Source: Rhodocyclales bacterium (lineage in GTDB: Bacteria; Pseudomonadota; Gammaproteobacteria; Burkholderiales; Rhodocyclaceae). From it: a stretch of DNA of 64,000 nt. The stretch is taken from the NCBI GenBank assembly GCA_016214145.1, contig JACRPA010000006.1:310001-374000 (forward strand). Direction: 5' to 3'. Below the pieces are notes generated by a model that was not told the origin of the DNA, did not search any database, and saw only the letters and a list, made by a program, of their open reading frames with translations. Positions 18,510 through 26,226 of the stretch are shown here, in pieces. The position numbers and the translations under genes are program-made. Numbering within the stretch: the stretch's first letter is position 1; every line of letters begins with the position of its first letter.

Positions 18510-19865
18510 ATGTCTGACGTCAAGATTTTGCTCAACGAATCCGATATTCCGACCCACTGGTACAACGTCGTCGCCGACATGCCGAAGCCGCCCCTGCCGC
18601 CGCTGGCGCCGGACGGCAATCCGGTCACGCCGGAGCAGATGCTCGCCATCTTCCCCGGCCCGCTGCTCGAGCAGGAGATGTCGGGCGAGCGCTGGATTCC
18701 CATCCCCGAGCCGGTGCGCGAGATCTACAAGCAGTGGCGGCCGACGCCGATGTTCCGCGCGCGCCGCCTCGAGCAGATGCTCGGCACGCCGGCGAAGATC
18801 TACTACAAGTACGAGGGCGTCAGCCCGGCCGGCTCGCACAAGGTGAATACCTCGGTGCCGCAGGCCTTCTACAACAAGGCCGTCGGCATCAACCGCCTGA
18901 CCACCGAGACCGGCGCCGGCCAGTGGGGTTCGTCGATGGCCATGGCCGGCCAGATGTTCGGCATCGAGGTGCGCGTCTACATGGTGAAGGTGAGCTACAA
19001 CCAGAAGCCCTTCCGCCGCTCCATGATGCACACCTGGGGGGCGGAAGTCTTCGCCTCGCCGACCGACATGACCAACGCCGGCCGCACCGCGCTGGCCGCC
19101 GACCCGAACAACCCCGGCTCGCTCGGCCTCGCCATTTCCGAGGCGGTCGAGGAGGCGGCCTCGCGCAAGGACACCAACTACTGCCTTGGCTCGGTGCTCA
19201 ACCACGTCTGCCTGCACCAGACGGTGATCGGCCTGGAAGCGAAGAAGCAGTTCGAGAAGGTCGGCGACTATCCCGACATGGTGTTCGCCTGCTGCGGCGG
19301 CGGCTCCAACTTCGCCGGCACCGCCTTCCCCTTCCTCGCCGACAAGGCGGCAGGCAAGAAGGTGCGCCTGGTGGCGGCCGAGCCGAGTTCCTGCCCGAGC
19401 CTGACCAAGGGCGTCTACGCCTACGACTTCGGCGATGTCTCCGGCTACACGCCGCTGATGAAGATGTACACTCTCGGCCACGACTTCATGCCGCCCTCGA
19501 TCCATGCTGGCGGCCTGCGCTATCACGGCGATTCGCCGCTGGTGTGCCAGCTCTACAACGAGGGCCTGATCGAGGCGGTGGCGGTGCCGCAGGTCGCCAC
19601 CTTCGAGGCTGGCGTGCAGTTCGCCCGCGCCGAGGGCATCATTCCGGCGCCCGAGTCGAACCACGCCATCCGCGCCGTGATCGACGAAGCCCTGCGCTGC
19701 AAGCAAAGCGGCGAGGCGAAGACGCTGTTCTTCAACCTGTCGGGCCACGGCCATTTCGACATGGCCTCCTACGACAAGTACTTCGCCGGCGAACTGGTCG
19801 ACTACGACTATCCGGAGGAAGCGGTCAAGGAAGCCCTCAAGCGCCTGCCGAAGATCGCCGCGTAA
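18510..19865 (+). CDS. trpB: TrpB2-type tryptophan synthase beta-like protein
   Basis: A 451-residue PLP enzyme of the TrpB2 class, recognisable by its longer N-terminus (residues 1-75 with [13 protein letters not shown]) and by the PLP lysine Lys111 in [10 protein letters not shown]. The glycine-rich phosphate loop [10 protein letters not shown] follows. TrpB2 converts indole and serine to tryptophan; many TrpB2 enzymes work without, or only weakly with, TrpA. No trpA or trpF lies nearby, which fits a stand-alone indole-salvage role. GAGGAGGAAAGAG precedes the ATG. The next gene begins 17 bp downstream. Confidence 0.9.
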   Translation: MSDVKILLNESDIPTHWYNVVADMPKPPLPPLAPDGNPVTPEQMLAIFPGPLLEQEMSGERWIPIPEPVREIYKQWRPTPMFRARRLEQMLGTPAKIYYKYEGVSPAGSHKVNTSVPQAFYNKAVGINRLTTETGAGQWGSSMAMAGQMFGIEVRVYMVKVSYNQKPFRRSMMHTWGAEVFASPTDMTNAGRTALAADPNNPGSLGLAISEAVEEAASRKDTNYCLGSVLNHVCLHQTVIGLEAKKQFEKVGDYPDMVFACCGGGSNFAGTAFPFLADKAAGKKVRLVAAEPSSCPSLTKGVYAYDFGDVSGYTPLMKMYTLGHDFMPPSIHAGGLRYHGDSPLVCQLYNEGLIEAVAVPQVATFEAGVQFARAEGIIPAPESNHAIRAVIDEALRCKQSGEAKTLFFNLSGHGHFDMASYDKYFAGELVDYDYPEEAVKEALKRLPKIAA

Positions 19866-19882
19866 CCGTCCGGCCGGACAGC

Positions 19883-20548
19883 ATGCAGGTTTTGCGCACC
19901 CTCTTTTTCCTGCTGGTGCTCGGGAACCTGCTGCTGTTCGCCTGGGGACAGGGTTATTTCGGCGCGGCCGGCGGCAGCGGAGAAGCCGAGCGTCTGGCCG
20001 GTCAGATCGAACCCGACAAACTGCGCATCGCCGGCAAGGGAACGCCACCCCCCAAGGCGGCAGGACAGCCGCCCCGCGAGGAGTGCCGCGCGCTGGCGGG
20101 GCTGGAGCGCGAGGCGGCAGGCAGGCTCGTTGAACTGCTTTCCGGTCGCGACGCGCAAATCAAGGTGGATCAACGCTCGCTCGATGAACCGAGGTCCTGG
20201 TGGGTGCATATCCCGCCCTTGCCCAACAGCGCCCAGGCCGACAGGAAAGCCGCCGAACTCTCAAAGCTGGGCGTCAAGGATTTCTATGTCGTGCGGGAGA
20301 GCGGGCCCAACCAGTATGCGATTTCGCTCGGGCTGTTCAAGAGCGAGGACGGCGCAAAGGACTATCTCGACGCCCTGCAAAGGAAGAAGAACGTGAAGTC
20401 GGCGCGCATCCTGGCCCGCGAAGCGGCCGGCGACAAATCGGCCGTCGAAGTGCGCGGCAGCGCGGATCGGCTGGCCAGGGCGCTGGCCGATTTGCCGCCG
20501 GAATTCATTGCCGTGCAGAAAGCGGAATGCGCGATCGCCAAGCCATGA
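19883..20548 (+). CDS. SPOR-like domain membrane protein
   Basis: A 221-residue protein with a single N-terminal membrane anchor (VLRTLFFLLVLGNLLLFAWG), a Pro/Ala/Gly-rich periplasmic linker and a C-terminal domain with WWVHIPPLPNSAQADRKAAELSKLGVKDFY and AISLGLFKSEDGAKDYLDAL. That pattern fits a SPOR repeat fold, which binds denuded septal peptidoglycan. It overlaps the coaE start by 4 bp. Immediately downstream lie coaE and zapD, so a cell-division connection is plausible but not shown. Confidence 0.75.
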   Translation: MQVLRTLFFLLVLGNLLLFAWGQGYFGAAGGSGEAERLAGQIEPDKLRIAGKGTPPPKAAGQPPREECRALAGLEREAAGRLVELLSGRDAQIKVDQRSLDEPRSWWVHIPPLPNSAQADRKAAELSKLGVKDFYVVRESGPNQYAISLGLFKSEDGAKDYLDALQRKKNVKSARILAREAAGDKSAVEVRGSADRLARALADLPPEFIAVQKAECAIAKP

Positions 20549-21150
20549 CCTTCATCGTCGGTCTCACCGGCGGCATCGGCAGCGGCAAGAGTGCCGCCGC
20601 CGCCCTCTTCGCGGAACTCGGCGCCGCCGTGGTGGACACGGATGCCATCGCCCATGAATTGACTGCGCCCGGCGGCGCCGCGATCGAGCCGATCCGCAGC
20701 GCCTTCGGCGCCGAAGTCATCACGCCGAACGGGGCGCTGGACCGTGCCGCCATGCGTCGCAGGGTCTTTGCCGACGCGCAGGCCAAAGCCCGCCTGGAAG
20801 CCATTCTGCATCCCATGATTCGCGCCGAGGCCGACCGCCGGAGCGCCGCCGCCCGGGCGCCCTATGTCGTCCTGGTGGTGCCCCTGCTGGTCGAATCCGG
20901 CGGCTACGGAAGCCGCGTGCAGCGCGTGGCGGTGGTCGATTGCCCGGAGGATATCCAGGTGGCGCGCGTCATGTCCCGCAGCGGGCTCTCTGCGGAGGAA
21001 GCCCGCGCCATCATGGCGGCGCAAGTCGGCCGCGAGCAGCGCCTGGCCGCTGCCGATGACGTCATCGACAATGGCGGCGAGTTGGCCGGCCTGCGTCGCC
21101 AAGTCGACGCCCTGCACCGGCATTATCTGGAAATGGCCGCAGTTTCATAG
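20545..21150 (+). CDS. coaE: Dephospho-CoA kinase
   Basis: CoaE phosphorylates the 3'-hydroxyl of dephospho-CoA, the last step of CoA synthesis. The 201-residue P-loop kinase has GLTGGIGSGKSAAA (Walker A at residues 8-16), VVDTDAIAHELTAPGG, HPMIRAEADRR and VPLLVESGGYGSRVQRVAVVDCPE, all conserved in CoaE. Its ATG overlaps the stop of the SPOR-like gene. zapD follows 78 bp downstream, an arrangement shared by many beta- and gammaproteobacteria. Confidence 0.96.
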   Translation: MTFIVGLTGGIGSGKSAAAALFAELGAAVVDTDAIAHELTAPGGAAIEPIRSAFGAEVITPNGALDRAAMRRRVFADAQAKARLEAILHPMIRAEADRRSAAARAPYVVLVVPLLVESGGYGSRVQRVAVVDCPEDIQVARVMSRSGLSAEEARAIMAAQVGREQRLAAADDVIDNGGELAGLRRQVDALHRHYLEMAAVS

Positions 21151-21228
21151 GTTTCCCGGGGGTTCTTGTTGTTATTTGTCGGGGAATAGTTCAGAATTGG
21201 CCGAATTTATTCCACGGCACGGCGCGGC

Positions 21229-21984
21229 GTGATCACATACGAATATCCTCTCAACGAGCGCATTCGCACGCTGCTGCGCTTGGAGGACCTGTTCGACAAG
21301 ACGGGGCACTTCATCGGTGCCGACGGCGCGCAGGAGCATCACGTCGCACTGGTGACGCTGTTCGAAATCCTCGATGTCGCCAGCCGCGCCGACCTCAAGT
21401 TCGATCTCGTGCAGGAACTCGAGCGGCAACGCCAGATCCTGCTGTCCTTCCGCAACAACCCCGACATCTCCGAAGCCGCGCTCTCCGGCGCCCTCTACGA
21501 GATCGAACAGGCCAGCGCCGCCCTGCTCAACATGCAGGGCAAGATCGGCCACTACCTGCGCGAGAACGACTGGCTGATGAGCATCAAGAGCCGCGCCTCG
21601 ATTCCCGGCGGCGTCTGCGAATTCGACCTGCCTTCCTACCACTTCTGGCTGCACCGCGAGCCCGCCGCGCGCCAGCGCGACCTGGCCGGCTGGCTCAACC
21701 CCATGCTGCCCATCCGCGACGGGCTGTCCATCGTGCTGCGACTGCTGCGCGCCTCGGGCCGCCAGGACGAGCATGTCGCCCAGCATGGCGCCTTTCAGCT
21801 CATGCTCGGCGGCCGCACGGCGCAGATGGTGCGCCTGCGCGTCAGGCGCAACGAGCCCTTCGTGCCCGAGATCAGCGCCAACAAGTACGCCCTCAACATC
21901 CGCTTCACCACGCCCGGCACGGACGCCCGTCCCCGCCAGGCCGACAGCGATGTCGCCTTCGAGATGACGTTCTGCAACCTGTAG
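21229..21984 (+). CDS. zapD: Cell division protein ZapD
   Basis: ZapD binds the FtsZ C-terminus and bundles FtsZ filaments at the Z-ring. The 251-residue protein starts with the typical ITYEYPLNERIRTLLRLEDLFDK segment (quoted in part as YPLNERIRTLLRLE) and has NNPDISEAALSGALYEIE, LSFRNN and a C-terminal beta domain ending in VAFEMTFCNL. The start is GTG at 21229; there is no ATG before the conserved region. It is between coaE and yacG, but a convergent cytochrome c gene separates it from yacG here. Confidence 0.93.
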   Translation: MITYEYPLNERIRTLLRLEDLFDKTGHFIGADGAQEHHVALVTLFEILDVASRADLKFDLVQELERQRQILLSFRNNPDISEAALSGALYEIEQASAALLNMQGKIGHYLRENDWLMSIKSRASIPGGVCEFDLPSYHFWLHREPAARQRDLAGWLNPMLPIRDGLSIVLRLLRASGRQDEHVAQHGAFQLMLGGRTAQMVRLRVRRNEPFVPEISANKYALNIRFTTPGTDARPRQADSDVAFEMTFCNL

Positions 21985-22006
21985 CGCCGTAATAATACCT
22001 CGCAAG

Positions 22007-22030
22007 AAAAACGCCCGCATTTCGCGGGCG
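22007..22030 (-). terminator. Rho-independent terminator of the cytochrome c gene
   Basis: On the minus strand the stem CGCCCGC / GCGGGCG with loop GAAAT is followed by TTTTTC. It sits 26 bp past the cytochrome c stop and may also stop zapD transcripts weakly. Confidence 0.8.
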
Positions 22031-22055
22031 CAGTTCGTTGGAAAGCGCTGTCGAA

Positions 22056-22496
22056 TTATTTTGCTTGCAATCGATTCAGGTAGTCGATCAGGGCAAGGAT
22101 GCGGCTGCGCACGTACATCTCCATGTCGTATGGCACGTCCAGATAATATTCGCCGGCCTTTGCCGACTCCTGGCTGTAATCCCTGCCCCATACGGGCATG
22201 TCGCGGTCACCATGCGCCTTGATCATTTCCCTGCCATCGATCGCGGCATAAACACGATCAAAGGGAAAAACCCCGCCGTTTTGCTTTTTAAGCAGAGTCA
22301 GGTTGGAAGCCGGCTTTTTCAGCAAATCGGCGTACGACCCATCTCCGAATCCCTTGTAGCCGTGGCAAACGGCGCAATTGGAATCGTACTCGCGCTTGCC
22401 CATGTCGAATTTCCCTTTTCCCTGAGCTTGGGCAACGCCGATTACGCCCATGATGATTGCAGCGGCAAAGCAAGTTCTCGCAATAGCCATCTTCAT
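22056..22496 (-). CDS. Periplasmic class I c-type cytochrome
   Basis: A 146-residue monohaem cytochrome with a signal peptide (cleavage after VAQA, about residue 24). The haem motif is Cys41-Ala-Val-Cys44-His45 (NCAVCHGYKGFGDG) and the likely axial methionine is Met100 in GDRDMPVWG. The last 30 residues, VRSRILALIDYLNRLQ, form the C-terminal helix of the fold. AGGAGGGAGG lies just upstream of the ATG. It is oriented against zapD and yacG and interrupts their usual adjacency, so it may be a later insertion. The redox partner is unknown. Confidence 0.88.
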   Translation of the reverse strand: MKMAIARTCFAAAIIMGVIGVAQAQGKGKFDMGKREYDSNCAVCHGYKGFGDGSYADLLKKPASNLTLLKKQNGGVFPFDRVYAAIDGREMIKAHGDRDMPVWGRDYSQESAKAGEYYLDVPYDMEMYVRSRILALIDYLNRLQAK

Positions 22497-22641
22497 AGCA
22501 ATCCTCCCTCCTGTTAAAATCAACCGCACCAGTTCTTTATAGCTTTTGCATAATGCCCTGTCAGTCCGTAATGCGGCAGTATTGATCCATGTCAATTGGA
22601 CTATCGTTCTTGAAGCGGGCTGAGGGGGCTTCGGCGAACCA

Positions 22642-22818
22642 ATGACAGCCCCGAAAGTTGTCCCATGCCCCACCTGCGGCAAGCCGGTGCCGTGGACTCC
22701 CGATAGCGCTTTCCGACCCTTCTGTTCCGAGCGCTGCCGGCACATCGACCTGGGCGCCTGGGCGGCCGAGGAGTACCGCGTGCCGGAAAACGAAAAGCCG
22801 CCTTCCGACGACCTGTAG
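22642..22818 (+). CDS. yacG: DNA gyrase inhibitor / zinc-binding protein YacG
   Basis: A 58-residue protein with the YacG zinc finger [10 protein letters not shown] (Cys pair near residues 9 and 12) and [20 protein letters not shown] (Cys pair near 28 and 32). YacG binds GyrB and inhibits gyrase in E. coli. The gene is short and overlaps a longer spurious frame. The ATG at 22642 begins [13 protein letters not shown]. Its TAG stop is the TAG of the GTAGGTCG palindromic repeat that follows, so the repeat has set the C-terminal end (ending PPSDDL). Confidence 0.92.
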   Translation: MTAPKVVPCPTCGKPVPWTPDSAFRPFCSERCRHIDLGAWAAEEYRVPENEKPPSDDL

Positions 22819-22868
22819 GTCGGCCTTCAGGCCGACTACGGCCGATGTCGGGCTGAAGCCCGACCTAC
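22815..22868. repeat. GTAGGTCG inverted repeat, family 2, copy A
   Basis: Outer ends GTAGGTCGG and CCGACCTAC are inverted; within them are two smaller palindromes (GTCGGCCTTCAGGCCGAC and GTCGGGCTGAAGCCCGAC). It fills the gap between yacG and the convergent Nudix-ThiE gene and could act as a bidirectional terminator. A related copy is at 41290-41370. Confidence 0.85.
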
Positions 22869-22872
22869 GGGG

Positions 22873-23808
22873 CTACGCCCACGCCGCGCGGATAGCGGCG
22901 ATGCCGTGCGCGCCCGCCTGTTGCGCCGCTTCCATGTCTTCCCGCCGCATGCCGCCGAGGGCGAACACCGGCAGGGAAATGTTTTCCAGCAGATGCGCGA
23001 AGCGTTCCCAGCCGAGGCCGCCGAGGCCGGGGTGGCTGAGGGATTCGCGCACCGGCCCGAGCACGGCGAAGTCGAGTTCCAGCACGGCGGCGCGCGCCAG
23101 TTCCGGCGCGTTGTGGCAGGAGGCCGCCACCAGCGGCAGGTCGGGACGGGCCTCCAGCTGCATGAGCCGGGCCGAGGGCAGGTGCACGCCGTCGGCACCG
23201 ACGTGGCGCGCCAGGGCGATGTCGCCATTCACCAGCACCCTTGCGCCATGCTGGTGCGCCAGCCGCGTTGCCTCGCGGGCAAAGACCTCGCGCCGCTCCA
23301 CCGTCAGTTGCGGCTCGCGCATCTGCAGCAGGCGCAGCCCGCCGGCCAGCGCCTGCTCCAGATGTTGCAACTGCGCCTCGACGCCGATCTCTCCGGCATG
23401 GGTGATGGCGTAGAAATCCGGCAAAGTCAGTCCGCGCAGCACGGCGATGTTGGCCGGCAGGAGCGGTGCGACGTCGACCTTGTCGGCGCGCTTCCAGGCC
23501 AGCGCCGAGTGGTGGATGTCGCGGATCTCGCCATGCCAGCCGGCGACGCGGAAGAAATGCAGCCGCACGTGGGCGTGCGGATAGACGAACTCGCGGGTGA
23601 TCCAGGGGGTGTAGCGGTCGGCCTCGATGCCGAGTTCCTCGTGCAGCTCGCGCACCAGCGCCTGCGCCGCGGTCTCGCCCGGCTCGATCTTGCCGCCGGG
23701 GAACTCCCAGTAGCCGGCATAGGGCTTGCCTTCGGGCCGCTGGCCGAGCAGGAAGCTGCCGTCGGGCCGCAGGATGACGGCGGCGGCGGCTTCGACGATT
23801 TTTCCCAT
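22873..23808 (-). CDS. Nudix hydrolase (MutT-like) fused to a ThiE-like domain
   Basis: A 311-residue two-domain protein. Residues 1-130 are a MutT-type Nudix hydrolase with the Nudix box GGKIEPGETAAQALVRELHEELG, split here as GGKIEPGE and RELHEELG, which removes oxidised dGTP or similar nucleotides. Residues about 135-311 resemble thiamine phosphate synthase (YAITHAGEIG, LLQMREPQL, ARVLVNGDIALA, GADGVHLPSARL, FALGGMRREDM). This fusion is widespread in beta- and gammaproteobacteria; the role of the ThiE-like half is not established. ATG at 23808 is used; the frame continues upstream only through the CGCAAAG repeat. Confidence 0.9.
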   Translation of the reverse strand: MGKIVEAAAAVILRPDGSFLLGQRPEGKPYAGYWEFPGGKIEPGETAAQALVRELHEELGIEADRYTPWITREFVYPHAHVRLHFFRVAGWHGEIRDIHHSALAWKRADKVDVAPLLPANIAVLRGLTLPDFYAITHAGEIGVEAQLQHLEQALAGGLRLLQMREPQLTVERREVFAREATRLAHQHGARVLVNGDIALARHVGADGVHLPSARLMQLEARPDLPLVAASCHNAPELARAAVLELDFAVLGPVRESLSHPGLGGLGWERFAHLLENISLPVFALGGMRREDMEAAQQAGAHGIAAIRAAWA

Positions 23809-23822
23809 TGAGAAACCTCTTT

Positions 23823-23924
23823 CAACGCAAAGAACGCAAAGAACGCAAAGGCGCAAAGGACGCAAAGGAAACAGAAGTTATCGCTTCTCTTTGCGACCTT
23901 TGCGTCTTTGCGACCTTTGCGTTG
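23823..23924. repeat. CGCAAAG-rich long palindromic repeat (family 3)
   Basis: The left arm has repeated units of the type AACGCAAAG / GGCGCAAAG, the right arm the inverse (CTTTGCGACCTTTGCGTC...), with a centre near AAGTTATCGCTT. Arms of about 45 bp make a long imperfect hairpin. It supplies the last codons of the DUF815 gene on the minus strand and lies 14 bp upstream of the Nudix-ThiE start. Confidence 0.85.
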
Positions 23925-24792
23925 TATGCGGTTTTTCGTATTGCCCGGCGTAGTCGCGCGCGAACTGCCAGGCGACGCGGCCGCTGCGCGAGCCGCGCAT
24001 GAGCGCCCATTGCAGCGCTTCCTCGCGCGCGGCGGCGACGGCCGCCGCCGGCACGCCGTACTCGCGCAGCCAGTGGCCGGCGATGGCGAGGTATTCGTCC
24101 TGGTCGAAGGGATAGAAGGACAGCCACAGGCCGAAGCGCTCGGAGAGCGAGATCTTTTCCTCGGTCGTTTCGCCGGGATGGATTTCGCCGTCGACGTGCT
24201 TCGTCTCCAGGTTCTCGTCCATGTATTCCGGCATCAGGTGGCGGCGGTTCGAGGTGGCGTAGAGCAGCACGTTGTCCGGCGTGCTCGCCACCGAGCCGTC
24301 GAGGATGCTCTTCAGCGCCTTGTAGCCGGGCTCGCTCGCCTCGAAGGAGAGGTCGTCGCAGAAGACGACGAAGCGTTCGCTGCGTCCGGCGATCAGGTCG
24401 ACGATGTCCGGCAGGTCGATGAGGTCGTGCTTGTCCACCTCGATCAGGCGCAGCCCCTTCGCGGCGTACTGGTTGAGCAGCGCCTTCACCAGCGAGCTTT
24501 TTCCCGTGCCGCGAGCGCCGGTGAGCAGTACGTTGTTGGCGCTGCGGTTCTCGACGAACTGGCGCGTGTTCTGCTCGATGCGCTGTTTCTGCTCGTCGAT
24601 GTTGCGCAGGTCCTTCAGGCGGATGCGGTGCGGCCGGGCCACCGGCTCCAGGTGGCCGCGGCCCCCGCGCTTGCGCCAGCGGAAGGCCGTCGAGACCTTC
24701 CAGTCGGGCGCGGCCACTGCCGGCGGCAGGAGGGACTCGATGCGCACGAGCAGCGCTTCGGCACGGGAGATCAGGCGGGAAAGGTCGGTCAT
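23878..24792 (-). CDS. DUF815 family ATP-binding protein
   Basis: A 304-residue AAA-type ATPase. Walker A is NVLLTGARGTGKSSLVKALL in the middle of the protein, followed by FVVFCDDLSFEASEPGYKALKS (Walker B FCDDLSF) and LLYATSNRRHLMPEYMDEN, which are DUF815 signatures. ERFGLWLSFYPFDQDEYLAI and a lid helix follow. The cellular role is unknown. The start at 24792 (MTDLSRLISRAEALL) leaves 43 bp to the divergent mltA. The final residues, TTQRSQRRKGRKEKR, are encoded by the CGCAAAG repeat, so the native C-terminus was probably near YAGQYEKPH. Confidence 0.85.
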   Translation of the reverse strand: MTDLSRLISRAEALLVRIESLLPPAVAAPDWKVSTAFRWRKRGGRGHLEPVARPHRIRLKDLRNIDEQKQRIEQNTRQFVENRSANNVLLTGARGTGKSSLVKALLNQYAAKGLRLIEVDKHDLIDLPDIVDLIAGRSERFVVFCDDLSFEASEPGYKALKSILDGSVASTPDNVLLYATSNRRHLMPEYMDENLETKHVDGEIHPGETTEEKISLSERFGLWLSFYPFDQDEYLAIAGHWLREYGVPAAAVAAAREEALQWALMRGSRSGRVAWQFARDYAGQYEKPHTTQRSQRRKGRKEKR

Positions 24793-24835
24793 CTCGATTG
24801 CTATACTTGCGGAAACTCCGACTTTAGCGAAATTC

Positions 24836-26059
24836 ATGTCACCGCGCCAACTCGCGCCCCTGCTGGGCGCAATGCTCGTTCTCGCCGGCTGCGCCCTGCA
24901 GCCCGTTACCTCCGCACGTCCGGACGCGTGCCCCGTGCCGCAGCCCTGCCCGGCGTGCCCCGCATGCCCGACTGCCGAGCCGCCCATGCCACCCAAAGCG
25001 CCGGCCAGGCCGCTGCAGGACGCACGCTGGGAGGACGTGAAGGGCTGGGGAGAAGACAAGCTTGCCGAGGCGCACGGCGCGCTGCTTGCGTCCTGCGGCG
25101 TGCTGGCGAAGCAGCCGACATGGCGCGCAGCGTGCGAAGTGGCGCGCACGCTGCCGGCGGAGAACGCCGCCCTGCGCGCCTTCTTCGAGACGCGCTTCCG
25201 CCCCTGGCGGGTGGTGAACCCGGACGAGTCGCGCGAGGGCCTTGTCACCGGCTACTACGAACCCCTGTTGCGCGGCAGCCGCGAGCGGAGCAGGTCCACC
25301 CCGCACGCGATATACGGCGTGCCCGACGACCTGCTGGTGGTGGACCTCGGCGAGCTGTATCCGGAACTGAAGAACTTCCGCCTGCGCGGCCGCCTCGACG
25401 GGCGCAAGGTGGTGCCCTACTGGTCGCGCGCCGAGTTGGTGCAGCAGGAGCCGAGCCTCGCCGGCAAGGCGCTTCTCTGGGTGGCCGATCCCATCGAGCT
25501 GTTCTTCCTGCAGGTGCAGGGCTCCGGCCGCGTCGACCTGCCCGACGGCCGCCGCGTGCGCGTCGGCTACGCCGATCAGAACGGCCATCCTTATCAATCC
25601 ATCGGACGCTGGCTGGTGGAGAAGGGCGAACTGAAGCTGGAGCAGGCCTCCATGCAGGGCATCCAGGCCTGGGCGCGGGCGAACCCGAAGCGCGTGAACG
25701 AACTGCTCAATGCCAACCCGAGCTTCGTCTTCTTCCGCGAGATGCCGGACAACGGCGGCGGGCCGCTCGGCGCGCTCGGCGTGCCGCTCACGGCGGGGCG
25801 CAGCATCGCCGTCGACCCGCGCGCCATTCCGCTCGGCGCGCCGGTGTTCCTGTCCACCACGCAGCCCGCGAGCGAGCAGCCGATGCAGCGCTTGGTCCTG
25901 GCGCAGGACACCGGCGGCGCCATCAAGGGGGCGGTGCGCGTTGATCTCTTCTGGGGCTTCGGCGCCGAGGCCGGTGCGCAAGCCGGGCGCATGCGGCAGA
26001 AGGGCGAAATGTGGGTGCTGCTGCCGAATTCCACCCTCCCGAATAATTCCTCGAAGTAG
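24836..26059 (+). CDS. mltA: Membrane-bound lytic murein transglycosylase A
   Basis: MltA cleaves peptidoglycan glycan strands, leaving anhydromuramic ends. The 407-residue lipoprotein has the lipobox LAGC with Cys19, a Cys/Pro-rich linker (ACPVPQPCPACPACP), VTGYYEPLLRG, the MltA insertion domain, GRRVRVGYADQNGHPYQSIGRWL, and the 3D domain with ALGVPLTAGRSIAVDPR and the catalytic Asp in LAQDTGGAIKGAVR. The ATG at 24836 is 43 bp from the divergent DUF815 gene. It is followed directly by the NtrC sites of amt. Confidence 0.95.
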   Translation: MSPRQLAPLLGAMLVLAGCALQPVTSARPDACPVPQPCPACPACPTAEPPMPPKAPARPLQDARWEDVKGWGEDKLAEAHGALLASCGVLAKQPTWRAACEVARTLPAENAALRAFFETRFRPWRVVNPDESREGLVTGYYEPLLRGSRERSRSTPHAIYGVPDDLLVVDLGELYPELKNFRLRGRLDGRKVVPYWSRAELVQQEPSLAGKALLWVADPIELFFLQVQGSGRVDLPDGRRVRVGYADQNGHPYQSIGRWLVEKGELKLEQASMQGIQAWARANPKRVNELLNANPSFVFFREMPDNGGGPLGALGVPLTAGRSIAVDPRAIPLGAPVFLSTTQPASEQPMQRLVLAQDTGGAIKGAVRVDLFWGFGAEAGAQAGRMRQKGEMWVLLPNSTLPNNSSK

Positions 26060-26079
26060 TGCGCAGGGCAGGGCATCGC

Positions 26080-26094
26080 GCACCGCGACGGTGC
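26080..26094 (+). promoter_or_regulatory. NtrC binding site 1 upstream of amt
   Basis: GCACC-GCGAC-GGTGC, a perfect inverted repeat with the NtrC arrangement; flanking bases extend it to GCATCGCGCACC / GGTGCGCGATGC, so it is also a strong hairpin and may help terminate mltA. It is centred about 92 bp upstream of the -24 element. Confidence 0.85.
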
Positions 26095-26110
26095 GCGATG
26101 CCGGACGACC

Positions 26111-26125
26111 GCACCGCGATGGTGC
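26111..26125 (+). promoter_or_regulatory. NtrC binding site 2 upstream of amt
   Basis: GCACC-GCGAT-GGTGC, 31 bp centre to centre from site 1, about three helical turns, so two NtrC dimers would bind on the same DNA face. Confidence 0.85.
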
Positions 26126-26177
26126 GCCGTCCTGTGCGGACTGACTTTAATCCACTGATTCAACAATCCAATTTTTC

Positions 26178-26193
26178 TGGAACGGATTTTGCA
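26178..26193 (+). promoter_or_regulatory. Sigma-54 (-24/-12) promoter of amt
   Basis: TGGAACG-GATT-TTGCA has GG at 26179-26180 and GC at 26191-26192 with exactly 10 bp between. Start of transcription would be near 26203, leaving a short leader before the ATG at 26227. Confidence 0.85.
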
Positions 26194-26226
26194 CCTGAAG
26201 TGCGCAATTTATTCCTGGAGCGCACC

